Source: Desulfovibrio sp.
GTDB taxonomy: Bacteria > Desulfobacterota > Desulfovibrionia > Desulfovibrionales > Desulfovibrionaceae
Assembly: GCA_003512875.1 (NCBI GenBank)
Contig: DONZ01000223.1
Location: 1 to 9,967, forward strand
Direction of reading: 5' to 3'
Length of the DNA stretch: 9,967 bases
Part shown: positions 1 through 6,670 of the stretch, piece after piece
How positions within the stretch are numbered: position 1 is the stretch's first letter
Layout of the letters: every line of letters starts with the position of its first letter
Position numbers and translations under genes: made by a program
Notes under the pieces: model-generated
Databases searched by the model: none
Told to the model about the DNA's origin: nothing
Seen by the model: only the letters and a program-made list of their open reading frames with translations

Positions 1-1601
1 GTACTCCCGCCGACTTTGAAAATATTGAAAAGGAAATGCATGCCATAGCGGAACGGAATTTGCCTTTTGAACGTTCTGTCATGTCCAAAAATGATGCAAT
101 AGAATTTTTCAAGAAAAAAGGTGAGCTGTACAAAGCTGAAATCATTTCAGAAATTGAAGCCGATACGGTTTCTTTATATAAACAAGGCGATTTCATCGAT
201 CTTTGCCGCGGACCGCATATTCCCAACACTTCCTTTGCAAAGGCTTTTAAACTTATGTCCGTTGCAGGGGCTTATTGGCGCGGTGATGAAAAAAATCCTA
301 TGCTTTCCCGTATTTACGGAACCGCATTTGCTGATGAAAAAGAATTGAAAACCTATCTGAACAGACTTGAAGAAGCGAAAAAGCGCGACCATAGGAAACT
401 TGGAAAAGAACTCGGACTTTTCACGTTTTACGACGATGTCGCCCCAGGCATGGCATTTTGGCTGCCGAAGGGCATGATGCTCAGAACCATATTGGAAGAT
501 TTTTTACGCCGCGAGCATTTGAAACGGGGCTATGAGCTTGTGCAGGGCCCGCAAATCATGCGTAAGGAATTGTGGGAGAAATCTGGGCATTACGACCATT
601 ACCGCCAAAACATGTATTTCACCGAAATTGAAAACGCCGTCCATGGGGTCAAGCCTATGAACTGTGTCGGGCATCTTCTTATGTACAACAACAGCTTGCA
701 TAGCTATAAGGAACTGCCTGTCCGCATGTTTGAACTCGGGCTTGTGCACAGACATGAGATGAGCGGCGCGTTGCACGGGCTTTTGCGTGTCCGCCAATTC
801 ACTCAGGATGATGCGCATATCATTTGCACCCCTGAGCAATTGGAAGATGAAATTATCAGTATCATGAACTTTTCCGCCGACTTAATGGCTCTGTTCGGGT
901 TCAGTTACAAATTATTCATTTCAACCCGTCCGAAAGACAGCATAGGCACTGACGAAGCATGGGAACTTTCCACGCAGGCTCTTATCCAAGCTGTGAAGAA
1001 AGAAGGAAAAGAGTATCAAATCAACGAAGGTGACGGTGCTTTTTACGGACCTAAAATAGATATTAAAGTTACCGACGCTATCGGACGTGAATGGCAGCTT
1101 TCAACCATTCAGGTCGATTTCAACTTGCCGGAACGCTTTCAAATCGAATATGTCGGACAAGACGGCGAAAGACATAGACCCGTTATGGTCCACCGTGCGA
1201 TTTTGGGTTCTTTGGAACGTTTTATCGGTGTGCTTACGGAACACTATGCAGGCGCATTCCCGACCTGGCTTGCGCCGGTTCAGGCAAGAATTTTAAATGT
1301 TACCGACGCCCAGCTTGATTTTACGAGAGAGGCCGTGAAAAAATTACAAGCTGCCGGAATACGCGTCGAAGCTGATACGAGAAATGAAAAACTTGGCTTT
1401 AAAGTACGTGAAGCCCAGCTTGCAAAGATACCTTTTATTCTCGTCATCGGGGATAAGGAAGTTGAAGAAGGTGGCGTAAATATTCGCCTTCGCACGGGGG
1501 AAAACTTAGGTTTGCAATCACTTGACGAAACTATTAAAACCATCCGTGACGATAATGACAAACCATTTAAAACTGGAGGAATGAGCTATAGCTTCGCCTA
1601 A
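1..1601 (+). CDS. thrS: Threonyl-tRNA synthetase, 5' end cut off by window edge
   Basis: Class II aminoacyl-tRNA synthetase that charges tRNA-Thr with threonine in the cytoplasm. The frame is open from base 3 and has no start here; compared with the 642-residue E. coli enzyme, roughly the first 120 residues (TGS domain and first part of the editing domain) lie outside the window. The ATG at 36 is internal, because matching sequence ([11 protein letters not shown]) precedes it. Seen in order: the end of the editing domain with CRGPH, whose Cys and His are editing-site residues; motif 1; MNCVGH, DDAHII and VMVHRA, which carry the Cys and two His zinc ligands; the motif 2 region ([11 protein letters not shown]); motif 3 ([11 protein letters not shown]); then the anticodon-binding domain ([25 protein letters not shown]). 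The Pro of the common MNCPGH is Val here. Its last codons overlap the proposed start of infC. Identification is near certain. Confidence 0.97.
   Translation, partial: TPADFENIEKEMHAIAERNLPFERSVMSKNDAIEFFKKKGELYKAEIISEIEADTVSLYKQGDFIDLCRGPHIPNTSFAKAFKLMSVAGAYWRGDEKNPMLSRIYGTAFADEKELKTYLNRLEEAKKRDHRKLGKELGLFTFYDDVAPGMAFWLPKGMMLRTILEDFLRREHLKRGYELVQGPQIMRKELWEKSGHYDHYRQNMYFTEIENAVHGVKPMNCVGHLLMYNNSLHSYKELPVRMFELGLVHRHEMSGALHGLLRVRQFTQDDAHIICTPEQLEDEIISIMNFSADLMALFGFSYKLFISTRPKDSIGTDEAWELSTQALIQAVKKEGKEYQINEGDGAFYGPKIDIKVTDAIGREWQLSTIQVDFNLPERFQIEYVGQDGERHRPVMVHRAILGSLERFIGVLTEHYAGAFPTWLAPVQARILNVTDAQLDFTREAVKKLQAAGIRVEADTRNEKLGFKVREAQLAKIPFILVIGDKEVEEGGVNIRLRTGENLGLQSLDETIKTIRDDNDKPFKTGGMSYSFA
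1575..1579 (+). promoter_or_regulatory. Shine-Dalgarno GGAGG that points to an AUA start for infC
   Basis: GGAGG lies inside the last codons of thrS. It is 8 bases before the in-frame ATA at 1588 but 23 bases before the ATG at 1603, and nothing purine-rich lies directly upstream of that ATG. The ATG at 1581 is in the thrS frame and only one base away, so it is not the target. This site therefore favours initiation of infC at AUA. Confidence 0.6.
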
Positions 1602-2142
1602 CATGAAACCACGTCGTGAAGTGCCTCAGCAAGACGGCACAAGACGCAATGAACAAATCCGAGCTCGTGAAGTTCGAGTTATCGGTGCGGAAGGGGAACA
1701 AATTGGTATTCTTTCAAAACAAGAAGCGATAGATCTTGCAAAAGAACATGGTCTTGACCTTGTGGAAGTTGCAGCGACGGCAGATCCGCCTGTTTGCCGT
1801 ATCATGGATTTTGGTAAATTCAAATACGAACAGCAGCAAAAGAAAAAAGAACAAAAGAAAAACCAAACTGTTGTTCAGATTAAAGAAATTAAAATCCGCC
1901 CCAAAACAGATGATCACGATTATGAAACAAAACTTCGCCATATCCGCCGTTTCTTGGAAGATGGTGATCGCTGTAAAGTCACTGTGTTTTTTAGAGGACG
2001 GGAAATTGTTCATAAAAGCCGTGGACAAGCGATTTTAGACCGCATTGTCGAAAATACGAAAGATCTCGCCAAGGTCGAAGCAGAACAAAACGTTGAAGGC
2101 CGCACCTTGCAGATATTGCTCATTCCCCTTGGGAAAAAATAA
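1588..2142 (+). CDS. infC: Translation initiation factor IF-3, probable AUA start
   Basis: IF-3 binds the 30S subunit, keeps it apart from 50S and checks the start codon and initiator tRNA. Numbered from the ATG at 1603 the protein has 179 residues, close to the 180 of E. coli. The N-domain carries [15 protein letters not shown] and [16 protein letters not shown]; a Lys/Gln-rich linker ([13 protein letters not shown]) follows; the C-domain has [27 protein letters not shown] and [12 protein letters not shown]. The ATG lacks a nearby ribosome binding site. An in-frame ATA at 1588, five codons upstream, sits 8 bases after GGAGG and after an in-frame TGA at 1582, so it is the only non-ATG candidate. 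infC in E. coli and many other bacteria uses a rare AUU-type start for autoregulation, which makes AUA plausible. If so, the gene overlaps thrS by 14 bases. The conservative alternative is 1603-2142. Confidence 0.95.
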   Translation: MASPNMKPRREVPQQDGTRRNEQIRAREVRVIGAEGEQIGILSKQEAIDLAKEHGLDLVEVAATADPPVCRIMDFGKFKYEQQQKKKEQKKNQTVVQIKEIKIRPKTDDHDYETKLRHIRRFLEDGDRCKVTVFFRGREIVHKSRGQAILDRIVENTKDLAKVEAEQNVEGRTLQILLIPLGKK

Positions 2143-2145
2143 TCG

Positions 2146-2169
2146 AAAGCCACATACGTGGCTTTTTTT
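2146..2169 (+). terminator. Intrinsic terminator after infC
   Basis: An 8-bp perfect stem, AAAGCCAC paired with GTGGCTTT, has a 4-base ATAC loop and a run of seven T. It begins 3 bases after the infC stop and should end the thrS-infC transcript, so ribosomal protein genes do not follow directly. Confidence 0.88.
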
Positions 2170-2249
2170 ATAATCTTTATCCGAAAGTAGACATTCGTTT
2201 TATTTTGATATACATTGCACAGATACATTAATTATAAAGATAGGATACT

Positions 2250-3539
2250 ATGGCTGTTTCAAAAGATCTTGTAATTGGCTTGGCCGGGCTTGGCACTGTC
2301 GGCTCCGGGCTGGTGCAGTTATTAAAAAACAATGCGGCTGAAATAGAACAGAGAACCGGAAAAAAAATCTTTGTCAAATATGTTGCCGTTCGTAATATTG
2401 ATGTCAAGAGAGAAATTCCGAAAGAGGCGCAGCTTATCAATGATCCTCTTCTTATGGCGGAAGATCCTGAGGTTCAAGTGATAGTTGAATTAATCGGCGG
2501 AACGACTTTGGCAGGAACACTTATAAAGAAAGCTTTAGAAAACGGAAAATCTGTCGTAACGGCAAATAAAGCGCTTCTTGCCGAAAAAGGCGAAGAGCTT
2601 TTCGCCCTTGCGGAAGAAAAAAATCTCTCCTTAGCGTACGAAGCAAGCGTTGCAGGTGCTATTCCCGTTGTTCAGACAATAAAAGACAGCTTGGCGGGAA
2701 ATAAAATTGAAACGATTTTCGGTATTTTAAACGGTACGAGCAATTATATTTTATCGGAAATGTCTTCACATGGCACCGAGTTTGACGAGGCTTTGAAAAT
2801 GGCACAAAAACTCGGATTTGCCGAGGCTGATCCGACTCTTGATATTGACGGATTTGATGCCGCCCATAAGCTCAAATTACTTATCCGTCTTGCATGGGGC
2901 GTTCATTATCCTTATGAAAAGCTTTCCGTGCAAGGTATCCGCAATATCAGCGCCATGGATATTGCTTTCGCGCGAAGCCTCGGATATTCCATAAAATTGC
3001 TGGGGCAGGCAGGACGCACCCATGATGAGATAGAAGCTGCCGTCAGTCCGGTACTTATTCCTTCGTCTGCAATGCTCGCAAGGGTTGACGGCGCATTCAA
3101 CGCCATTCATATCAACGGCAATGCTGTCGGTTCTCTGTTTTTGCATGGGCTCGGGGCTGGAAGCCTGCCGACCGCAAGCGCTGTTCTTGGTGATATCATG
3201 TCGCTTATGAAAGATATTTACGACAGTACCGGTTACGTCATGCAAAAATTACCCCTCGCTTCAATGGCTAAACCCGAAGATTCCGTTTCATCATGGTATT
3301 TGCGGCTTATGGTGCATGATATCGTAGGGGTTTTGCGTGACATAGCGGGAATTTTTGCAAAGCATTCTATCAGCATTGCCCAAGTCATTCAAAAAAAGAA
3401 ACAGGAAAACGGCGTGCCGCTGGTTTTTATGACCCATGAAACAACGGTTGAAGCAATGAAAAATGCATTGCAGGAAATAGAAGCGACAAAAATTTTAAAT
3501 TGCAAACCTGTTGCATTTCGTGTGCTTGAATTACTTTAG
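2250..3539 (+). CDS. hom: Homoserine dehydrogenase with C-terminal ACT domain
   Basis: Reduces aspartate semialdehyde to homoserine with NAD(P)H, the branch step toward threonine and methionine. At 429 residues it has the usual length of the monofunctional bacterial enzyme. Residues 9-21 hold the Rossmann glycine motif (GLAGLGTVGSGL). ELIGG at 80-84 and VTANKALLA at 103-111, with the conserved Lys107, follow. The family signature covers about 133-168 (SVAGAIPVV, then ILNGTSNYIL). AEADPTLDIDGFDAAHKLK at 191-209 holds the acidic residues and Lys of the substrate site. An ACT domain at about 349-427 suggests amino-acid feedback, probably by threonine (inference from the family). The start is ATG after AGGA with a short 4-base gap, a modest site. 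The next gene begins 10 bases after the stop, so the two are probably co-transcribed. It is unfused, with no aspartokinase domain. Confidence 0.96.
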   Translation: MAVSKDLVIGLAGLGTVGSGLVQLLKNNAAEIEQRTGKKIFVKYVAVRNIDVKREIPKEAQLINDPLLMAEDPEVQVIVELIGGTTLAGTLIKKALENGKSVVTANKALLAEKGEELFALAEEKNLSLAYEASVAGAIPVVQTIKDSLAGNKIETIFGILNGTSNYILSEMSSHGTEFDEALKMAQKLGFAEADPTLDIDGFDAAHKLKLLIRLAWGVHYPYEKLSVQGIRNISAMDIAFARSLGYSIKLLGQAGRTHDEIEAAVSPVLIPSSAMLARVDGAFNAIHINGNAVGSLFLHGLGAGSLPTASAVLGDIMSLMKDIYDSTGYVMQKLPLASMAKPEDSVSSWYLRLMVHDIVGVLRDIAGIFAKHSISIAQVIQKKKQENGVPLVFMTHETTVEAMKNALQEIEATKILNCKPVAFRVLELL

Positions 3540-3549
3540 AGAGGAAATT

Positions 3550-4344
3550 ATGGCTGTAAGCATTAATGAAAATCTTTGCTGCGGAGATAAACTTTGCATC
3601 AATATTTGTCCTTGCGAATGTATTGAATTGAATGGTGAAAATAAAGCCGTTCTCAGCCGTAAGGGAAGTTTAACCTGCATTTCCTGCGGGCAGTGCATCG
3701 CTGTTTGTCCCAAGGGAGCCATCTCTCTTGAAATCAACGATAATGTGGAAAAAGGGGAAAGCATTTCAGGTTGTTATCCTTCTTTTGACACGCTTAAAAA
3801 TATGATACAACTGCGCCGTTCCGTGCGACAATATAAAAACTGCCCTATTCCCAATGAAGATATTGAAAAAGCCCTTGATATCGTGCGTTTCGCCCCAACG
3901 TCCAAAAACAAGCAATATGTAAAATGGGTCGTTATCAACGGCAAGGAAAAAGTCCGTCAATTAGCTGATTTGGTTATAGATTTCATGCGAAGCATACCCT
4001 CCGCGAAGCGAATGGTCGCAAGCCATGAACACGGGGAAGATCCCATTTTCCGCGGGGCGACTTGCGTAATTTTTGCATACTGCGATAAGGAAATCGGTGA
4101 ACGTTTCGGCACAATTGACTGTACCATTGCCGCGAGCTATTTGGAATTATTGCTGCCAAGCATGGGCATTGGAACGTGCTGGGCGGGGTTTGCCATCGGT
4201 GTTGCAAGACAATACGCACCTATCAATGAATTTTTAGGGCTTAAAGATACGGATATTGTTGAAGCGGGACTTATGATCGGTTATCAAAAAACAAAATACA
4301 GAAATATCCCCCCGCGCAAAAAAGCGGAAATTCTTTTTGTATAG
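3550..4344 (+). CDS. Ferredoxin-nitroreductase fusion protein
   Basis: A 264-residue redox protein with two parts. Residues 1-65 form a bacterial two-cluster ferredoxin domain. Its second motif is complete (C43-x2-C46-x2-C49-x3-C53-P). The first reads C10-x2-D13-x2-C16-x3-C20-P, with Asp where the second Cys is usual; C11, C22 and C24 lie close by. Residues about 84-264 are a nitroreductase-family FMN domain: RRSVRQY at 89-95 for flavin phosphate binding, FAPTSKNKQ at 114-122, GIGTCWAGF at 206-214, and GYQKTKYRNIPPRK near the end. Fusions of this type are common in anaerobes and are usually annotated as nitroreductases; the natural substrate is not predictable. An upstream in-frame ATG at 3511 lies inside hom, whereas 3550 has GAGG 5 bases upstream, so 3550 is chosen. 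It lies 10 bases after hom and is likely in its operon, though no metabolic link to homoserine is evident. Confidence 0.92.
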   Translation: MAVSINENLCCGDKLCINICPCECIELNGENKAVLSRKGSLTCISCGQCIAVCPKGAISLEINDNVEKGESISGCYPSFDTLKNMIQLRRSVRQYKNCPIPNEDIEKALDIVRFAPTSKNKQYVKWVVINGKEKVRQLADLVIDFMRSIPSAKRMVASHEHGEDPIFRGATCVIFAYCDKEIGERFGTIDCTIAASYLELLLPSMGIGTCWAGFAIGVARQYAPINEFLGLKDTDIVEAGLMIGYQKTKYRNIPPRKKAEILFV

Positions 4345-4396
4345 CACAGGCTCGGCTTTTTTTTGTAATATTGGAAAATAGAGCATAAAACTATTG

Positions 4397-4425
4397 AAAG
4401 GATTGACATGTTCAATCCTTTTTTT
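4397..4425 (+). terminator. Intrinsic terminator after the ferredoxin-nitroreductase gene
   Basis: A 10-bp perfect stem, AAAGGATTGA with TCAATCCTTT, has a 5-base loop and continues into a T run ending at 4425. It lies 52 bases after the stop of the fusion gene and should end the hom transcript. A second T run at about 4357-4364 has no good stem before it. Confidence 0.85.
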
Positions 4426-4448
4426 ATTGCCGTTTCAACACAAAACAT

Positions 4449-4463
4449 ACCAGCTTTGCTGGT
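4449..4463. repeat. Short perfect hairpin
   Basis: ACCAGC and GCTGGT form a 6-bp stem around a TTT loop. There is no T run after it, so it is not a terminator on the plus strand. Function unknown. Confidence 0.5.
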
Positions 4464-4624
4464 GAGATACGAAAAATTTTCAGACATAAGATTGTTAAAT
4501 TTATTCTGAAAGAAACAGAATTTTAAGGAAACAGACGTTATGAACGCGGAAGCTAATTACCGTATCAGTTGAAAAATATTATATAGTTACGCATGATAAG
4601 ACTAAATGGAACAAAATTTAGGAG

Positions 4625-4657
4625 CGGTTTGTCAACGAAGTGAGATTGGCAAATCCG
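4625..4657. repeat. Long imperfect hairpin, possible structured RNA or repeat element
   Basis: The arm at 4625-4635 (CGGTTTGTCAA) pairs with 4646-4657 (TTGGCAAATCCG). This gives 11 pairs, one of them a G-T, with a single bulged T at 4654 and a 10-base loop. No T run follows on either strand, so it is not a classical terminator. It could be a dispersed palindromic repeat or part of an RNA. Confidence 0.5.
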
Positions 4658-4669
4658 TTTAAAAACGCC

Positions 4670-4719
4670 TTAACTGTAAATCAAATACCTTTTGAGCACT
4701 GAGAAAGTTCAGCAGTTAA
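4670..4719. repeat. Inverted repeat enclosing two small hairpins
   Basis: TTAACTG at 4670-4676 is the perfect inverse of CAGTTAA at 4713-4719. Inside lie TCAAA/TTTGA (4681-4685 with 4691-4695, 5-base loop) and CTGA/TCAG (4699-4702 with 4709-4712, 6-base loop). Folded together they would make a three-way junction of about 50 bases. It lacks tRNA features such as a full-length T arm and CCA. Chance cannot be excluded in sequence this AT-rich. Confidence 0.35.
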
Positions 4720-4741
4720 TCCAACGCCGTCGATTCATATT

Positions 4742-5596
4742 TTAAACCAAATCCATGAGCGCATAAGTAAGCTGCGCTGTGATAAAATCGGAAAGAACGC
4801 TGTCTTCACGTGGGGCAAGTTCAACAACATCAAAACCGATGAGAGTTCTGTTTTCAACCGCTTTTTTTGCCAAGTTGAGAGCTTGATACCATTGCAATCC
4901 GCCGGCAACGGGCGTTCCCGTATCCGGAATGACGGAAGGGTCCAAACCGTCCACATCAAAGGTGATAAAAACTTTATCCGGAAAATCCTTTGGAAGAAGA
5001 TTTTCAGGAATGGCGTTTTGGCATAAATATTCAGCGTCCCAGCTGACAACACGGTGTTTTTTTCTTGCTTCATATTCTTCCAAACAATATGCCCTGTTGC
5101 CCAGCTGCACAAGAGGCAGACCCAAATCGTCGACAGCACGCCGCATAACGCTTGCATGGCTCCATTTCGTTCCGGAATATTCATTGCGTAAATCGGCGTG
5201 TGCGTCGAACTGCACAATACCGAAATTTCCATATTCTTCCTTGAGCGCTTTTAACGCGCCATAGGTAATGCTGTGTTCGCCGCCAAGCAAAATGGGAAAT
5301 TTTTTAAGAGCAAGAACATTTTTGACCGTCTGGTAAATATTTTCCATGACAACTTCGGCAAATTTTTCGCAGTCAACAGGAATATGGGTGAAAATTCCTC
5401 TTTCTCCGGGAGAGCTATGCCCGTTGAAAAGTTCCAATTGGTCAGAGGCGTCAAGAATTGCGTCGGGACCTTTTGCCGTTCCCCCGCCATAGCTTACGCT
5501 TGCTTCATAAGGAACCGGAATGATATGATAAAAACAATTCTCCGCATTTTTCGCTTCCACTTCCGAACCTAAAAAACGTTTTGCATATTCTTGCAT
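4742..5596 (-). CDS. speB: Agmatinase-family ureohydrolase
   Basis: A 284-residue member of the arginase/agmatinase family, binuclear manganese enzymes that hydrolyse guanidino groups to urea. All six expected metal ligands are present: His108 in GGEHS, Asp131/His133/Asp135 in DAHAD, and Asp214/Asp216 in FDVDGLDPS. His147 (WSHAS) and Glu259 (VVELAP) match other conserved active-site positions. Agmatine to putrescine is the likeliest reaction because the sequence resembles SpeB more than arginase, but related enzymes act on formiminoglutamate, guanidinobutyrate or other guanidino compounds, and substrate cannot be read from motifs alone. The start has AAGGA six bases upstream. It is the second gene of a minus-strand pair, beginning 12 bases after the stop of the HEAT-like gene, so co-transcription is likely. 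No arginine decarboxylase or other polyamine gene is in the window. Confidence 0.9.
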   Translation of the reverse strand: MQEYAKRFLGSEVEAKNAENCFYHIIPVPYEASVSYGGGTAKGPDAILDASDQLELFNGHSSPGERGIFTHIPVDCEKFAEVVMENIYQTVKNVLALKKFPILLGGEHSITYGALKALKEEYGNFGIVQFDAHADLRNEYSGTKWSHASVMRRAVDDLGLPLVQLGNRAYCLEEYEARKKHRVVSWDAEYLCQNAIPENLLPKDFPDKVFITFDVDGLDPSVIPDTGTPVAGGLQWYQALNLAKKAVENRTLIGFDVVELAPREDSVLSDFITAQLTYALMDLV

Positions 5597-5608
5597 GGCA
5601 AGTCCTTT

Positions 5609-6172
5609 TTATTGTTTTAATTCTTGCAGAATTTTCTGGCTTATGCTTTGGCAGGCAATATCGTCTTCTTTTTGATTTTCAATGATACTGATAATTTTTT
5701 CCTTATATTCAGGCATCGCTTTTGCAAAAATGCCGACAGCTTCGTAACATGTCAGTCGCAGGGGAGCATGGTCGCAAAAATTGCTGTCGCCTTCTTTGTC
5801 GTGAATATAGGAAATAAGCACATTTCCATAAATTTTCGCAAGTTTTTCGCTATGCGTCAGGCTTTGGGCGAAGGCAAGGGGAATGCCCCAGCCGATATTG
5901 CCGGATTCTTCATTCATGTGCCACATAAAACGGCGCATGCAAATTTGCGCTTGTTCCTTATCTTTTTCAAAAAGTTTGGCGATGCTTATCCCTATTGCCA
6001 GGGCTGCTTTGTCCGCAATATTCTTTTCCTGCGGCAGGCAGGCGAAAAGGGCGTTGATGACTTCCATTTCCGGAACTTCCATCAATTCGGGAGGCAAGTA
6101 ATTTGTATCGTTGATTATATTGTTTTCAAACCATGTGCGGATGAGCTTTTTGTTTGTTCTGAACGTTGACAT
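5609..6172 (-). CDS. HEAT-like helical repeat protein, function unknown
   Basis: A 187-residue soluble, mostly helical protein with no signal peptide or membrane segment. Successive amphipathic helices (about 34-46, 52-69, 72-86, 97-125, 137-150 and 155-185) fit a short HEAT/ARM-like solenoid. Notable motifs are WHMNEESGNIGWGIP at 84-98 and DHAPLR at 134-139. I associate the W-x-x-N-E-E-S-G-x-I-G-W pattern with a conserved family of sulfate-reducing bacteria (possibly that of DVU0298), from memory and unchecked. Such folds usually mediate protein contacts; no catalytic residues are evident. The start has AAGGA seven bases upstream. It leads a two-gene unit with the agmatinase 12 bases downstream, which could mean a shared role. 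An open frame on the opposite strand (5624-6169) covers most of the gene but has no family motif, so this strand is preferred. Confidence 0.8.
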   Translation of the reverse strand: MSTFRTNKKLIRTWFENNIINDTNYLPPELMEVPEMEVINALFACLPQEKNIADKAALAIGISIAKLFEKDKEQAQICMRRFMWHMNEESGNIGWGIPLAFAQSLTHSEKLAKIYGNVLISYIHDKEGDSNFCDHAPLRLTCYEAVGIFAKAMPEYKEKIISIIENQKEDDIACQSISQKILQELKQ

Positions 6173-6201
6173 ATCGCAATCCTTTTTATTCGGTTGTTTT
6201 T

Positions 6202-6229
6202 ATGGTAGCCATGATTTGGCATTAGTCAA
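6202..6229 (-). promoter_or_regulatory. Candidate sigma70-type promoter for the HEAT-like/agmatinase unit
   Basis: Read on the minus strand: TTGACT (6229-6224) as -35, a 16-base spacer, then TACCAT (6207-6202) as -10, about 30 bases before the start codon. The spacer contains a small inverted repeat, GCCA-N5-TGGC at 6208-6220, which could be an operator. Motif match only. Confidence 0.4.
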
Positions 6230-6245
6230 GCCGTTCTTTTTAAAG

Positions 6246-6259
6246 AAAATTTAAATTTT
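6246..6259. repeat. 14-bp AT-only palindrome between divergent genes
   Basis: AAAATTTAAATTTT is a perfect palindrome. It lies 16 bases from the minus-strand TTGACT and 13 bases from a plus-strand TTGACT at 6273. The placement would suit an UP-like element or bent DNA serving both directions, but AT-only palindromes arise easily by chance. Confidence 0.4.
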
Positions 6260-6272
6260 TCCAAAAAATCGC

Positions 6273-6343
6273 TTGACTTTATTTCAAAAGCAAGTGAAAA
6301 GACTGTGTTGTATTAAGAAAATCACAACAAAATTTAATAATAT
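6273..6343 (+). promoter_or_regulatory. Probable promoter region of the PxxKW gene
   Basis: TTGACT at 6273-6278 is a good -35, but the hexamer at the right distance is poor. AT-rich TTTAATAATAT at 6333-6343 could be a -10 with a weak -35 (TTGTAT, 6308-6313). TGTTGT (6306-6311) and ACAACA (6324-6329) form an inverted repeat that could be an operator. The exact promoter cannot be fixed from sequence. Confidence 0.3.
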
Positions 6344-6375
6344 AGAAATATGTGTCAAGGACTATGGAGGTCATA

Positions 6376-6651
6376 ATGAGTACACCTGGAAAAAACTTAG
6401 AAGGTGCTGTAAAAACCGCAAATGGTGTTGAATTGAACGGTGTTCTTTTGCAACCTATTACCGAACAATGCAATGGTTGTGATCGTATTCGCACATTTGA
6501 AGGTCAAGAATTTTGCAGTAGTTATGCTATTCCTTCTAAGAAGTGGACTCTTGGAAGATGCAACTTTGCAACCCACATTAAAGTTGAAGTTGTTGCAAAA
6601 GCTAAAGTTAACCCACTTAAAGCTTCTAAACGTGCTGCAAAAGGTCGTTAA
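6376..6651 (+). CDS. PxxKW-family cysteine-rich small protein
   Basis: A 91-residue protein of unknown function. It has four cysteines, C32-x2-C35, C47 and C62, which could bind zinc or an iron-sulfur cluster. PSKKW at 53-57 matches the PxxKW motif for which I believe a family of small Cys-rich proteins is named. The last 25 residues are rich in Lys, Arg and Ala (KVNPLKASKRAAKGR) and may bind nucleic acid or an acidic partner (inference). There is no signal peptide, so it is probably cytoplasmic. In-frame ATGs at 6352 and 6364 are rejected because GGAGG at 6366-6370 stands 5 bases before the ATG at 6376. The near-ideal ribosome binding site, a private terminator and a uniform codon set (GTT, GCT, AAA, CTT) suggest strong expression as a single-gene unit. 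It is divergent from the HEAT-like gene. Confidence 0.87.
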   Translation: MSTPGKNLEGAVKTANGVELNGVLLQPITEQCNGCDRIRTFEGQEFCSSYAIPSKKWTLGRCNFATHIKVEVVAKAKVNPLKASKRAAKGR

Positions 6652-6670
6652 TAGACCGAACATTTTTTCT

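Larger units (their letters stand above)
4426..4741. other. Gene-free gap with several inverted repeats
   Basis: About 316 bases between converging units, with no convincing gene. It holds a 6-bp hairpin at 4449-4463 (ACCAGC, TTT, GCTGGT), an 11-bp hairpin with one bulge at 4625-4657, and an inverted repeat at 4670-4719 enclosing two small hairpins. The only reading frames are tiny: 10 residues at 4540-4572 after AAGGA, and 18 residues at 4606-4662 without a ribosome binding site. No good terminator for the minus-strand agmatinase is seen here. Confidence 0.55.

Noticed and set aside
3511..3549. Upstream in-frame ATG giving 13 more residues to the ferredoxin-nitroreductase
   Set aside because: It lies inside the end of hom, has no ribosome binding site, and the added residues are simply the hom 3' end read in another frame. 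GAGG at 3541 fits the ATG at 3550.
4357..4364. T run shortly after the nitroreductase stop as a first terminator
   Set aside because: No stable stem precedes it. The real hairpin is at 4397-4421.
4284..4487. 67-codon minus-strand frame over the end of the nitroreductase gene
   Set aside because: It crosses a coding end and a clear terminator hairpin, and has no motif or plausible ribosome binding site.
4540..4662. Two tiny same-frame reading frames (10 and 18 codons), possibly a decayed gene
   Set aside because: Several stops separate them, neither resembles a protein I know, and the second overlaps the 4625-4657 hairpin. AAGGA before the first is not enough support.
5624..6169. 181-codon open frame on the plus strand opposite the HEAT-like gene
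   Set aside because: It lies almost wholly within the minus-strand gene, has no recognisable motif, and its Phe/Ile-rich composition is what the complement of that gene would give. The minus-strand frame has a ribosome binding site, a helical pattern and the WHMNEESG motif.
6306..6329. Possible CRP/FNR-type site in TGTG...TCACA
   Set aside because: The half-sites are too far apart for the TGTGA-N6-TCACA pattern. Kept only as an unspecified inverted repeat.
6352..6375. Upstream in-frame ATGs for the PxxKW gene
   Set aside because: GGAGG at 6366-6370 is 5 bases before the ATG at 6376 and overlaps or follows the earlier ATGs.
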